24,238 nt of DNA from Cytophagales bacterium (GCA_014379925.1 JACMKY010000253.1:1-24238), one strand, 5' to 3'. Numbered from the stretch's first letter, positions 7,992 to 16,254 are shown. Translations and numbers: made by a program. The notes: generated from the sequence alone by a model not told the origin.

Positions 7992-9587
7992 ATGAAAAAA
8001 ATAGGAATCGCTTTATTGGCCGCGCAATGGGCTCTGACTGTCCAGGCGCAACCGGCGACTGCTGACAAAGCCACGGAATACGCTCAAATGATCACCGCGG
8101 AAGATCTGCTCAAACACCTCCGCATTCTCGCGTCGGACAGCTTGGAAGGCCGCAATACCGGCGAAATCGGGCAGAAAATGGCGGCGGATTACATTGCCCA
8201 CGAGTTTTTCGACTACGGCCTGACGCCCTTGATCGCGCGGGAAAACGGCGCGGCTTCGTATTACCAGTCCTTCGAGTTGGTGAGGGAAAGGTTGGATTCG
8301 GCCATTTTAGAAGTGAACGGAAAAGAAGTGCGCTTCTCCGACGATTTTCTGTTTTTCAGCCGGGGAACGGTAAACGAAACCTTGAATGCCCCGGTGGTGT
8401 TCGCCGGGTACGGCCTGGAAGAAGCCAATTATTCCGACTACGCGCGGGTGGACGTAAAAGACAAGATCGCCCTGGTCTTCCTGGGCGAGCCCCGAGACCA
8501 GCGGGGCAACTCGCTCGTCACCGGCAAGAGGAGCGAGTACACCCACAACCGATCCGCCACCTTGCTAAAGAAGGAAGCATTGGCCCGGCAAAAGGGAGCC
8601 AAACGCGTATTTTTTGTGGATGAACTAGGGGCGTATTTCGGCGGGCAACGGTTGTCCTACGTCAATTTTATCAAGGGAGACCGGATCGGTTTTGAAAATA
8701 CGACGGGTGGACCAACGGCTCCCAACGTCATTCTGTCGGTGCCCGCTGCCGCCGCGTTTTTGGGGGTAAGCGCAGCCAAATTGCGCAAACAGGCCGCCCG
8801 GCTCGGCAAGAAGAGAAAGAGCCGGGTAAAAGAACGGGCGCAAGCCGCCGTACGGTTGGCCATCGTGCGCAACATTACCCGCGTGGAAACCGAAAACGTG
8901 TTGGGGTTCGTCGAGGGCTCCGACAAGAAAGACGAAGTGCTGGTGGTGACGGCGCACTACGACCACCTGGGCAAGCAGGGCAACGTGGTGTACAACGGGG
9001 CCAACGACGACGGGTCGGGTACGGTGGCGGTGTTGGAGTTGGCGCAGGCGTTTGCGCGGGCGAAGGGCGAAGGCAATGGTCCCCGCCGCAGCATCCTGTT
9101 CATGACCGTGACTGGCGAGGAGAAGGGGCTACTGGGCTCTGAATACTACACCGCGCACCCCGTGCTACCGCTTGAAAAGACCATTGCCAACCTCAACATT
9201 GACATGATCGGACGGATTGACTCCGCGCACCGGGAAAATCCGGACTACATCTACGTCATCGGATCGGACAAACTTTCGTCAGAACTGCACCAGATCAGTG
9301 AAGAAGCCAACCGGAAGTACGTTCAACTGAATCTCGACTACCGGTACAATGACCCGGGCGATCCCAACCGTTTCTACTACCGCTCCGATCACTATAACTT
9401 CGCCAAGTACCGGATCCCGGTTGCCTTTTATTTCAACGGCGTGCACGAGGATTACCACCAACCGACCGATGACGTGGAGAAGATGGACTTCGGCAAGGCC
9501 GAAAAAATCACCCGGTTGGTGTTTTACACCGCTTGGGAATTGGCCAACCGGGAAGGACGCATCAAAGTGGACAGCGCCAAGCCGTAG
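7992..9587 (+). CDS. Exported M28 family zinc peptidase with PA-type insert
   Basis: The 531-residue product starts at the ATG at 7992, which gives a clean signal peptide (MKKIGIALLAAQWALTVQAQ). The open frame extends further upstream but that part overlaps the previous gene and lacks coding character. A protease-associated-like segment precedes the catalytic domain (VVFAGYGLEEANYSDYARVD, then KDKIALVFLGEP). Co-catalytic zinc ligands can be placed by comparison with M28 aminopeptidases: His322 (TAHYDHLG), Asp339 (GANDDGSG), Glu377 with general base Glu376 (TGEEKGLLGS), Asp404 (NIDMIG) and His489 (DYHQPTDD). All are present, so it should be active as a periplasmic or secreted aminopeptidase. 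It lies 95 bases after the small membrane protein gene and may share its transcript or have its own promoter. Confidence 0.92.
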   Translation: MKKIGIALLAAQWALTVQAQPATADKATEYAQMITAEDLLKHLRILASDSLEGRNTGEIGQKMAADYIAHEFFDYGLTPLIARENGAASYYQSFELVRERLDSAILEVNGKEVRFSDDFLFFSRGTVNETLNAPVVFAGYGLEEANYSDYARVDVKDKIALVFLGEPRDQRGNSLVTGKRSEYTHNRSATLLKKEALARQKGAKRVFFVDELGAYFGGQRLSYVNFIKGDRIGFENTTGGPTAPNVILSVPAAAAFLGVSAAKLRKQAARLGKKRKSRVKERAQAAVRLAIVRNITRVETENVLGFVEGSDKKDEVLVVTAHYDHLGKQGNVVYNGANDDGSGTVAVLELAQAFARAKGEGNGPRRSILFMTVTGEEKGLLGSEYYTAHPVLPLEKTIANLNIDMIGRIDSAHRENPDYIYVIGSDKLSSELHQISEEANRKYVQLNLDYRYNDPGDPNRFYYRSDHYNFAKYRIPVAFYFNGVHEDYHQPTDDVEKMDFGKAEKITRLVFYTAWELANREGRIKVDSAKP

Positions 9588-9588
9588 A

Positions 9589-9714
9589 ATAGGCAATTGG
9601 CAGTAGGCAAGGAAAGTTGAACCGGCAAGGTAAGAGAAAGAACAACCGCGCCATCACGAAGGCAGTTTTTCCTTTAATTTTTTGATTGCTTACTGCCAAC
9701 TGCCACTGCCTACT
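9589..9714. repeat. Heptamer-type repeat (GGCAGTA/GGCAATT) arranged as an inverted pair
   Basis: The left arm (9590-9610) reads as successive units GGCAATT, GGCAGTA, GGCAAGG. The right arm (9686-9714) on the opposite strand reads GGCAGTG, GCAGTTG, GCAGTAA. Aligned, the two arms agree at most positions over about 19 bases, and roughly 75 bases separate them. Similar GGCAGTA-like heptamer tracts occur between genes in several Bacteroidota genomes (from memory). It begins just after the M28 peptidase stop codon. Confidence 0.55.
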
Positions 9715-9719
9715 CTTAC

Positions 9720-9779
9720 TTGAAGATACCTGGGGAAGACGACGCGGGCGCGTCAGTCTTTTTCCCCAAGATCCTTCAA
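9720..9779. terminator. Long hairpin after the M28 peptidase gene, probable terminator or structured element
   Basis: The outer pair TTGAAG (9720-9725) / CTTCAA (9774-9779) encloses TGGGGAA / TTCCCCA, then GAC/GTC and GACGC/GCGTC around a 4-base loop. About 21 pairs form in total, with small bulges. A run of five T lies on the 3' side inside the stem. Its position, at the end of a four-gene plus-strand stretch, fits transcription termination, but the T-run is not 3' of the stem. Confidence 0.5.
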
Positions 9780-10107
9780 CCAGCTATGGAAAGAAAAACG
9801 TAATAAAAATAACCTTTAAATAGTGGATACTTAAAGATTAAATCGTTATTTCTCACGTCGTAAATGTAGTGTGAAAACTTGGTGAACGGCAAATTTTTAG
9901 GTAGATTATTTTTTTCCTTAGATGAATAAGTACTTTTACCGGACCAATGGCCGCATTCGCCCGTCTAAACATCCCCCTGCCTACTCCGGCCGGCGGTCAC
10001 CCGATGGTCTTCCGGCTTCCTTTCAACGAGTAAGGTCCGACGGCTTTTTGTTCGCAGTAATCTTCAATGACTTCAAGGTAGCTTTTTCCATCAAATCAAC
10101 ACCAGGA
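9780..10107. other. Intergenic region with AT-rich island, upstream of the amidohydrolase gene
   Basis: Bases 9790-9925 are strikingly AT-rich compared with the rest of the window (for example AATAAAAATAACC and TAGATTATTTTTTTCC), as expected of a strong promoter region. No exact TAnnTTTG box was found. The open frame from an ATG at 9922 into the amidohydrolase lacks any domain, so 9922-10107 is read as untranslated. Confidence 0.4.
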
Positions 10108-11781
10108 ATGTTTCCTACCGTTCAAACCCTGAAAAAGTGGAGATTGTGCCTGCTGAGTGGCTTTCTGTTCGCTGGCTGTCACGGCTCAAAACAACCCGTT
10201 GATTTGCTGGTGCACCACGCCGTGGTGTACACCGTCAACGATGGATTCCGGGTGGCGGAAGCTTTCGCGGTCAAGGAGGGCAGGTTCGTGGCCGTCGGCA
10301 GCAACGACGAATTGAGGGATCGCTACGTGGCCACGCAAACGCTCGACGCCGGTGGCAAGCCCGTTTACCCCGGTTTCATCGACGCGCACTGTCATTTTCT
10401 GGGCTACGGCCTGAGCCTGCGGCAAGCCAATCTGGTCGGAACCCGCTCTTTCGCCGAAGTGGTGGAAAAAGTGGCGGCGCACCGCCGCAACTACCCGGCG
10501 GCCGCCTGGATTCAAGGGCGGGGCTGGGACCAGAACGATTGGGCCCGGCAATCGTTTCCCACCAAAGACACGCTGGATGCGCTTTTTCCCGACGTACCCG
10601 TTTTACTCACCCGGGTGGACGGGCACGCCGCCCTGGCCAACCAGAAAGCCCTGGACCTGGCGGGGGTCACGGTCCGCACCCGGGTGGATGGGGGAAAATT
10701 AGAAATCAAAAACGGCCGGCTCACTGGTATACTGGTGGACAATGCCGTCGGGCTGGTCTCACGGATGATTCCGCCCCCCGGTCGCGCCGGGCAGATCGCC
10801 GCCTTGCAAAACGCCGAGCGGAACTGCTTCGCCGTGGGCCTGACCACGGTGGACGACGCCGGACTCGACAAGGACATCGTAGACGTGCTGGACTCGCTGC
10901 ACCGGACCGGCGGGTTGTCCATGCGCGTCTACGCCATGCTCAATCCCACGCCCCGCAACCAGGCGCACTACCTGACCCGGGGACCGTACAAGACCGACCG
11001 GCTCAATGTGCGCTCGTTCAAGGTGTACGCCGACGGGGCGCTGGGTTCACGGGGTGCCTGCCTGCTGGAAGACTACGGGGATGCCCCTGGCGAACGGGGA
11101 TTCTTGTTGCGCCCGCCCGACTACTACCGACAACTGGCCGACACCCTTTATCGGCACAACTTCCAGATGAACACCCACTGCATCGGCGATTCGGCCAACC
11201 GCTTCCTGCTCGACGTGTACGGAGCGGTGTTGAAAGGCCACAATGACCGCCGCTGGCGCATTGAACACGCCCAGGTGGTGAGCGCCGAAGACGTGGAAAA
11301 GTTTGGGCGGTTCAGTGTCGTTCCCTCGGTGCAGCCCACCCACGGCACCTCGGATATGTACTGGGCGGGTGAACGATTGGGCCGGGAGCGCGTAAAAACG
11401 GCGTACGCCTACCGGGCGTTGTACCAGCAGAACCAACGGCTGGCTTTCGGGAGCGATTTTCCGGTGGAAGACATCCGTCCGTTGTATGGATTCCACGCGG
11501 CGGTGGTCCGGCAGGACGCGAAGGAGTACCCGGTGGGTGGTTTTCAGCCCGAAAATGCCCTGAGTCGGGAAAATGCCCTCCGGGGGATGACAATCTGGGC
11601 GGCCTACAGCAATTTCGAGGAGAAGGAAAAGGGAAGCATTGAACCGGGAAAATTCGCTGATTTCGTCGTGTTGGAAGAAGACGTGATGCAAGCCGCCCCA
11701 GCCCGACTCAGGAATGCAGCGGTGCTCCGGACCTTCGTCAACGGCAAGCAGGTCTACGCCCGGACGGCGGTCAACCCCTGA
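10108..11781 (+). CDS. Amidohydrolase family 3 (YtcJ-like) lipoprotein
   Basis: The start at 10108 is chosen because it gives a lipoprotein signal (LLSGFLFAGC) directly before the family's opening strand (DLLVHHAVVYTVNDGFRVAE). The product has 557 residues, normal for the family. Metal-site and active-site residues are visible: His94 and His96 in GFIDAHCHF, Lys305 in FKVYADGALGSRGA, His357 in NTHCIGD, His387 in IEHAQV and Asp450 in FGSDFPVE. The C-terminus has the usual KGSIEPGKFADFVVLEED beta-sandwich segment. Relatives hydrolyse amide or N-formyl bonds in a wide range of substrates, and the real substrate cannot be predicted. As a lipoprotein it should work in the envelope. The gene is monocistronic, with a terminator 38 bases after its stop. 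Confidence 0.9.
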   Translation: MFPTVQTLKKWRLCLLSGFLFAGCHGSKQPVDLLVHHAVVYTVNDGFRVAEAFAVKEGRFVAVGSNDELRDRYVATQTLDAGGKPVYPGFIDAHCHFLGYGLSLRQANLVGTRSFAEVVEKVAAHRRNYPAAAWIQGRGWDQNDWARQSFPTKDTLDALFPDVPVLLTRVDGHAALANQKALDLAGVTVRTRVDGGKLEIKNGRLTGILVDNAVGLVSRMIPPPGRAGQIAALQNAERNCFAVGLTTVDDAGLDKDIVDVLDSLHRTGGLSMRVYAMLNPTPRNQAHYLTRGPYKTDRLNVRSFKVYADGALGSRGACLLEDYGDAPGERGFLLRPPDYYRQLADTLYRHNFQMNTHCIGDSANRFLLDVYGAVLKGHNDRRWRIEHAQVVSAEDVEKFGRFSVVPSVQPTHGTSDMYWAGERLGRERVKTAYAYRALYQQNQRLAFGSDFPVEDIRPLYGFHAAVVRQDAKEYPVGGFQPENALSRENALRGMTIWAAYSNFEEKEKGSIEPGKFADFVVLEEDVMQAAPARLRNAAVLRTFVNGKQVYARTAVNP

Positions 11782-11818
11782 AAACCAGCGGAACGGTCCG
11801 CCCGCCAACCGAATGAAG

Positions 11819-11840
11819 ATTCCGGAAGCCGGAATTTTTT
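11819..11840 (+). terminator. Rho-independent terminator of the amidohydrolase gene
   Basis: A perfect 7-bp stem, ATTCCGG (11819-11825) / CCGGAAT (11829-11835), with a 3-base loop is followed directly by a T-run through 11840. It lies 38 bases after the stop codon. Confidence 0.75.
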
Positions 11841-11917
11841 CGGCAAATGGAACGCGAAATCAATCCGCGGGGAGCCGGGTTGTCGTATAAATGATTTCAG
11901 GTTAAACCGCTTGCCAA

Positions 11918-12457
11918 ATGAAAACCTTCCGTTCCCCGGTCAGCAAGCCGCGCTCCGCGGTGAGCTTCCCACTGCTTATGCTTGCGTGGTGGTCCACGGT
12001 ATCCACTGCCGCTCCGCTTCCCAACCCAAACCGACCCGTGAACACACCCTACCACCCGGTTGACCAGCCCATGCCTTCCCCGGATTTGTCGCCGGCGGAA
12101 GTAGTCGCCATTCAATTGAAAGCCTTGCAGCAGAACGATGCCCAAGACAATGGCATTGCGGTAGCCTTTAATTTTGCTTCCCCCACCAACAAGGCCGCCA
12201 CTGGTCCGCTGAATCGCTTTAAGTTGCTGGTCCGCAACCCGCTCTACGAACCTTTGCTTAACTTCCGTTCCTTCCGGGCGGGCAAGGTCGTGATGGAACA
12301 GGGCCAAGCCCACCAGGTCATCGTTGTCACCGACCAGCAAGGCAACCAGGCCGCTTTCCTGTTTAGCCTTTCCAAACAGAACCGAACTCCCCACCAGGAT
12401 TGCTGGATGACCGACAGCGTCGTGCGGTTGGAGACGGAGCCCATCACCGAAACCTGA
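11918..12457 (+). CDS. DUF4864 domain protein, predicted exported
   Basis: The 179-residue protein has an N-terminal signal-like segment (SFPLLMLAWWSTVSTAAPLP). From about residue 60 the DUF4864 pattern follows: SPAEVVAIQLKALQQND, then IAVAFNFASPTNKAATGPLN, RNPLYEPLLN, a VVTDQQGN stretch and the terminal CWMTDSVVRLE. The family has an NTF2/SnoaL-like feel and no established biochemical function. It is transcribed alone between a terminator upstream and a convergent gene downstream. The gap after it (12458-12569) contains only a small hairpin, CCAAC-GTCA-GTTGG (12505-12518). Confidence 0.8.
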   Translation: MKTFRSPVSKPRSAVSFPLLMLAWWSTVSTAAPLPNPNRPVNTPYHPVDQPMPSPDLSPAEVVAIQLKALQQNDAQDNGIAVAFNFASPTNKAATGPLNRFKLLVRNPLYEPLLNFRSFRAGKVVMEQGQAHQVIVVTDQQGNQAAFLFSLSKQNRTPHQDCWMTDSVVRLETEPITET

Positions 12458-12569
12458 CCCCTACCGAACGTTTTCCAGAAAGCGGGACGATTCGAGTGGA
12501 TAAACCAACGTCAGTTGGCCGGTTAATTTGGGGCCCGTAACGAACACGGAGCGCAAAGATCCGGTACGC

Positions 12570-13286
12570 CTACTCGGTGTCCGTGTAAGCGTCGCCACCA
12601 ATAAAGATCAAGGTCGCCGTAGGCTTGGCCGGTGAACCGGTTGCGCCAAAGGCAAATGACTTTTTCACCACTTTCCCTTCCTCGTACGTAAACTCCAGCG
12701 TATTGCCGTATACCTTGTAGGTTCCTGATGCCGTGCTTTTTTCCCAGCTGCCAGCATTCGGGGTTGAAACGCCGGCGTTGGTGCCCTGAGTGAAATGAGT
12801 AGCATCTAAAAAATCTATTTTGGTGATGGCCAGTGCATTGGTACCATTGCCGTAGTCGCCTCCACTGGTTCTCTTGTAGCCCTTTTTCAGTTTCACAGTG
12901 CTCGAATAAGGATAGGCTGGAAACCAGTTGCCCGAGCCTAGTTTATACTCGTACGACTTGTTTTTATCGTTGGTTAGGTAATAGACCTGGTCTTTCAGTT
13001 GCCAACTACCCCAGGCGGTGGGCCTGCTTTTTTTGGATTCCGGAACGTTCAGCAGTTCCAGCGGCGCTTCTCCTACCTCGTAATATTCCCCGTTTTTAAA
13101 CAGCACCACTGGCTCAAGGTCAATGGCCGCCGGGTAACCGCTAACGACCCTGAAAAACCAGCCTTCAACGGCGGGGACAGCCGTTTCTTTGGCGGGTAGA
13201 TCGTCTGACTCATCGACCGGTTTACAACCAGCCGCCAGGGTGCTTAGTAGCACAATAAGGGTCGAACAAGCAACTTTTGTTTTCAT
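12570..13286 (-). CDS. Lipoprotein of unknown function
   Basis: The 238-residue product has a clear lipoprotein signal (STLIVLLSTLAAGC, Cys21). The remainder is beta-rich, with alternating patterns such as GSWQLKDQVYYLTND and, later, GSWEKSTASGTYKVYGNTLE. This recalls lipocalin-like Bacteroidota lipoproteins, but no family is assigned with confidence. The segment GSPAKPTATLIFIGGDAYTD ends the protein. It lies downstream of the TPR/HTH regulator on the same strand, 181 bases away, with its own proposed -7 box, so the regulator could control it (inference only). Confidence 0.7.
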   Translation of the reverse strand: MKTKVACSTLIVLLSTLAAGCKPVDESDDLPAKETAVPAVEGWFFRVVSGYPAAIDLEPVVLFKNGEYYEVGEAPLELLNVPESKKSRPTAWGSWQLKDQVYYLTNDKNKSYEYKLGSGNWFPAYPYSSTVKLKKGYKRTSGGDYGNGTNALAITKIDFLDATHFTQGTNAGVSTPNAGSWEKSTASGTYKVYGNTLEFTYEEGKVVKKSFAFGATGSPAKPTATLIFIGGDAYTDTE

Positions 13287-13366
13287 GGTGTTCAGCGTTG
13301 TCTTGGGTTAGAATTTTTTGTAAGGTTACGCTGAAATTGGGCTGAATGACGCTTTTTCGACCATTA

Positions 13367-13374
13367 CAAACCTA
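13367..13374 (-). promoter_or_regulatory. -7 promoter box for the unknown lipoprotein gene
   Basis: On the minus strand this reads TAGGTTTG, an exact TAnnTTTG match, about 80 bases before the ATG at 13286. No clear -33 element was seen. Confidence 0.4.
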
Positions 13375-13412
13375 CTACAAACGCTGGTTTCTTCTACGGC
13401 GCTTCTACCGGG

Positions 13413-13450
13413 AATCGCCTCCCCGCAATCGATGAACAATCGTCTCCCCG
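13413..13450. repeat. Direct repeat, 13 bp, 25-bp period
   Basis: AATCGCCTCCCCG (13413-13425) is repeated as AATCGTCTCCCCG (13438-13450), 12 of 13 bases identical. The pair lies between the regulator's stop codon and the lipoprotein gene's -7 box, where paired activator sites would be expected. Confidence 0.35.
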
Positions 13451-13467
13451 ACCGTGACTGGTTGCGC

Positions 13468-15342
13468 TTACAGCTGCTGAATAAATTGAACCAGGTCGGT
13501 TTCTTCCGGCAGGCGAAATTTTTGTTTGAGGCGGTACCGGGCCATCTGGATGCTTTTGGGTTCGACATTGAGCAGGTGAGCAATCTCCTTGGTTGAAAGG
13601 GCCATCCGTACGTACGCGCAGAATTTCAACTCGGACTGGCCAAGATTCGCCGGGGAAGCCGCCCGTAAACGGTGGAAGAAATCGGGGTGGACGTTCTCGA
13701 AATGCACCGTGAATTTCTCGAACTCCTTGTCATCGTTCATCCGGTTGTCCAGGAGCCTGAACAGTTTGGTCAGTTCCGCTTTCAAGCCGGTGGCCTTGGG
13801 AAGCATTTCTTTCAGATGGCCTTTCAGGTTTTGCAGGAACTCATTGTGCTGTTCCAGCAGCAGTACCTGGATGGTCAACTCGCGCTGCTTGAAATCAATT
13901 TCCTGGCGCAATTGCTCCTCCTTGAGTTGGGTCATCGTGGTTTGCAGTTGCAGCTCTTCCTGCAGTTGGGCGTGTCGCCTTTCCATCAATTCCTGTTTGA
14001 GCAGTGCCTTTTCGCCTCCCTCCCGCAGTAGCCTTTCCTTTTGAATAAGCACCCGCTTTTTTAACCGCCAAGCCCAGAAAAGCACCATCGAAAGGAACAA
14101 CCCCGTCGCGGCCAGCACAATGGACAAGTAGTTCCATTTGCGCTGTAAGGTGTTCTCCCGTTGCAAGGCATCGATTTTCGCCGTTTTCTCGGCGGTTTCG
14201 TACCGCAGTCCCAAATGCTGGGCAACTTCCGCCTTTTGGATGTCGTAGAGGCTATCCTTCAACACCACGAACTGACTTTGGTAGTCAATGGCTCGCCGGT
14301 AGTCCCCTTTGGCCACTGCCCATTCGAAAAGGGCTTGGTAGGTATCGGCCAGCAATTGGGGACTGGTTTGTCGGGCAATGGGCAGAGCTTGCCGCAGGCG
14401 TTGCTCGGCCAGTGCGTAGTTTCCCTGCCGGGTATGGATCTTCCCCAGGATCGTATTACCTTGGCAAACGACGCTCTGCAAATGAACCGGCCCGGCCAGG
14501 TCGAGCGCCTGGCGGAGGTAGTCAACGGCCAAGGGGTATTTACGCTGCTGAAAATAAGCGTTTCCCAGGTTGTGCATCACCGCCGGGAGCATGATCGGAT
14601 TTTCGACAGTACCGGTCCGCAGCAGTACGCGTACGCGGTTCAAAAGGGCAATGGACGAGTCCAGGTGGGCCATCTGGTGATACGCGTCAAAGAGGGAGTT
14701 GTAGGTAGCGGCGAAATCGCTCATCGCAACCGCCGTGGTCTCGTCGTTCTTTTGCGCTTCCGCTACCCGCAGCGCTTTTCGGTGAAAATCGATTGCTTTA
14801 ACGTACAGCCGCAGGGTGGCGTAACTGTTGGCGATGCCCGTGTAACTCTGACTCACGTTTGCCCAATCTTCCTGTTTGGCGAATGCGTCGACTGCCTTCA
14901 AAAAATGTTCAATCGCCTTGTGAGAATCCTCGAACTTGCCGTAGGCAACGCCGGTGTTGTAGTGGACGAATGCAATAAGGTGGAGTTTCCGCGCTTTCTG
15001 GAAGAAAGGCAGAGCTCGCCGGTAACGATCGATGGCTTCCGGGTAGTTCCGATGATAACTGTAAGTCATCCCTTGGTCCATGTAGCCCAACCCGATTCCT
15101 TTCGCAAAGGAAAGTTTTTTGGCCAAAGCCAGTTCCTCCCCCGCGTAGTGCAAGGCTTTGGCTTTGTTGTGGATGTGATATTCCCAAGCCAACTCACCCA
15201 AGGCAATCACTTTCAGCGTGTCGGGAATGGGTTGGGTGAGCGCCCGCCGGAGTGAATCAATTTTCCCTTGCTTCTGGGCGTGGGCATGCCCCCAGCAACA
15301 ACCCGCCAGCAGCCCGCACAACGCACACAGCACCCGATTCAT
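13468..15342 (-). CDS. TPR-transmembrane-coiled-coil-HTH membrane-bound transcriptional regulator
   Basis: The 624-residue protein has a signal peptide (residues 1-22, ending HAHA) and a run of tetratricopeptide repeats from about 45 to 365. The units show the usual A-Y-N-A pattern, e.g. AFVHYNTGVAYGKFEDSHKA and LGNAYFQQRKYPLAVDYL. One membrane helix follows (405-425), then a long charged coiled coil (431-500), then a C-terminal LuxR/GerE-like helix-turn-helix at 567-608 (LGQSELKFCAYVRM, STKEIAHLLNVEPKSIQMAR). This layout predicts a periplasmic TPR sensor joined through one helix to a cytoplasmic DNA-binding domain: a one-protein signalling system common in Bacteroidota. No kinase or receiver domain is present. 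The target is unknown; the downstream lipoprotein gene is a candidate. The OmpH gene stop lies 132 bases upstream, and a perfect -7 box precedes the start. Confidence 0.85.
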   Translation of the reverse strand: MNRVLCALCGLLAGCCWGHAHAQKQGKIDSLRRALTQPIPDTLKVIALGELAWEYHIHNKAKALHYAGEELALAKKLSFAKGIGLGYMDQGMTYSYHRNYPEAIDRYRRALPFFQKARKLHLIAFVHYNTGVAYGKFEDSHKAIEHFLKAVDAFAKQEDWANVSQSYTGIANSYATLRLYVKAIDFHRKALRVAEAQKNDETTAVAMSDFAATYNSLFDAYHQMAHLDSSIALLNRVRVLLRTGTVENPIMLPAVMHNLGNAYFQQRKYPLAVDYLRQALDLAGPVHLQSVVCQGNTILGKIHTRQGNYALAEQRLRQALPIARQTSPQLLADTYQALFEWAVAKGDYRRAIDYQSQFVVLKDSLYDIQKAEVAQHLGLRYETAEKTAKIDALQRENTLQRKWNYLSIVLAATGLFLSMVLFWAWRLKKRVLIQKERLLREGGEKALLKQELMERRHAQLQEELQLQTTMTQLKEEQLRQEIDFKQRELTIQVLLLEQHNEFLQNLKGHLKEMLPKATGLKAELTKLFRLLDNRMNDDKEFEKFTVHFENVHPDFFHRLRAASPANLGQSELKFCAYVRMALSTKEIAHLLNVEPKSIQMARYRLKQKFRLPEETDLVQFIQQL

Positions 15343-15377
15343 GGAATACAGAGAGGATTGTGATTCACACCGGTTGA

Positions 15378-15385
15378 CAAAGTTA
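15378..15385 (-). promoter_or_regulatory. -7 promoter box for the TPR/HTH regulator gene
   Basis: On the minus strand it reads TAACTTTG, an exact TAnnTTTG match, 35 bases before the ATG at 15342. The sequence upstream on that strand is AT-rich (AATTAAAAAT). Confidence 0.6.
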
Positions 15386-15473
15386 ATTTTTAATTGGGGA
15401 GCGGGGGAGCGGTTAAGGAACCGGAAGCGGATCCGGGTAGCCGGCGGGAAAGGAGGATGTCGGCGCGAAAAAG

Positions 15474-16106
15474 CTACTTCTTTTTGGGGGTGTTCACTGC
15501 CTGGTATTCTTTGTTCAGTTCCTCGATAACCTGTTCGGTTATGTCAAGGCTGTCGTTGGCAAACAGCACATTGGCGCCTTTGGTATAACCCAGTACGTAG
15601 TCGTAGCGGGAGCCTTCGTTGCGCTTCCGAAGGTACTGGGCGATGGTCTCGTAAATTTCCTCGTTCTTCTTGCGCTGGTCCTCCAGAAATTGCTGACCCA
15701 ACCGCGCGCGGTACTGTTCCAGGTCCTGTTGCTTGCGCATCAGCTGCTGCTCGGCCTGCTGGCCTTGTTCCTGCGTGAGCGTGTTGGCCTTCTGTTGCAA
15801 GGCGACGGCTTCGTTTTGCAGCGCGCGGAACCGGCCGCCCAACTCGGTGTCCAGCTTGCCTTGCTTTTCTTCCAGTTCCTTGCTGGCTTGTTGGTAGTAC
15901 GCGTACTTCTTGGTCAGGGAATCGGTGTTGACGTAAACAATGCGCTTGGCTGCGTTCTGGTTGGCCACTGTCCGCGTCGTGGCGTCGGCAGTCGCGGCAG
16001 AACTTCCACTGTTCCGGGAGCCATCCTGGCGGGCGAAATGCAAGTAGTACAACACCCCGACGGCCACCACCAGAATGCCGTTTAGAATCAAAGACGAATT
16101 TCTCAC
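15474..16106 (-). CDS. OmpH/Skp-family periplasmic chaperone-like protein
   Basis: The 210-residue product starts at GTG 16106. Translation from there begins MRNSSLILNGILVVAVGVLY, a typical membrane-anchor or signal start of Cytophagales OmpH proteins. A TTG at 16127 in the same frame would sit only about 10 bases after the predicted transcription start. The body has the Skp/OmpH pattern: a short strand IVYVNTDSLTKKY, a long charged coiled coil (SKELEEKQGKLDTELGGRF, then TQEQGQQAEQQLMRKQQDLE) and the closing RYDYVLGYTKGANVLFANDS plus DITEQVIEELNKEY. Skp homologues hold unfolded outer-membrane proteins in the periplasm. Here the N-terminal helix lacks an obvious cleavage site, so the protein may remain anchored. 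It is divergent from the DUF4293 gene. Confidence 0.88.
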   Translation of the reverse strand: MRNSSLILNGILVVAVGVLYYLHFARQDGSRNSGSSAATADATTRTVANQNAAKRIVYVNTDSLTKKYAYYQQASKELEEKQGKLDTELGGRFRALQNEAVALQQKANTLTQEQGQQAEQQLMRKQQDLEQYRARLGQQFLEDQRKKNEEIYETIAQYLRKRNEGSRYDYVLGYTKGANVLFANDSLDITEQVIEELNKEYQAVNTPKKK

Positions 16107-16143
16107 GGAAGTTAAGTGCTCTGGCAAAGTGCCATTTTTCCGG

Positions 16144-16151
16144 CAAATATA
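16144..16151 (-). promoter_or_regulatory. -7 promoter box for the OmpH-like gene
   Basis: On the minus strand it reads TATATTTG, an exact TAnnTTTG match. Transcription would begin near 16137, leaving about 31 bases before the GTG at 16106, which favours that start codon over the TTG at 16127. Confidence 0.6.
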
Positions 16152-16202
16152 GCGGAAAGATTCAAAACCAGCCCGGACGTCCCCCGTAGAAAGGGCAGTG
16201 GG

Positions 16203-16234
16203 TTTGGCAGTACGAAACGAATGGGCTTATTTTG
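16203..16234 (+). promoter_or_regulatory. Promoter of the DUF4293 gene
   Basis: A -33-type TTTG (16203-16206) stands 20 bases before TTATTTTG (16227-16234), one base off the TAnnTTTG consensus. Predicted transcription start is about 14 bases before the ATG at 16255. It is divergent from the OmpH promoter 50 bases away. Confidence 0.5.
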
Positions 16235-16254
16235 CAAAAAAGCAATCACCCGCC

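Noticed and set aside
9922..10107. N-terminal extension of the amidohydrolase from an ATG at 9922
   Set aside because: The extra 62 residues have no domain, and the ATG at 10108 gives a proper lipoprotein signal peptide and normal family length.
13323..13329. A further GTAACCT on the minus strand, upstream of the unknown lipoprotein gene
   Set aside because: No TCCTA lies 16-18 bases downstream, so it does not match the bipartite sigma motif.
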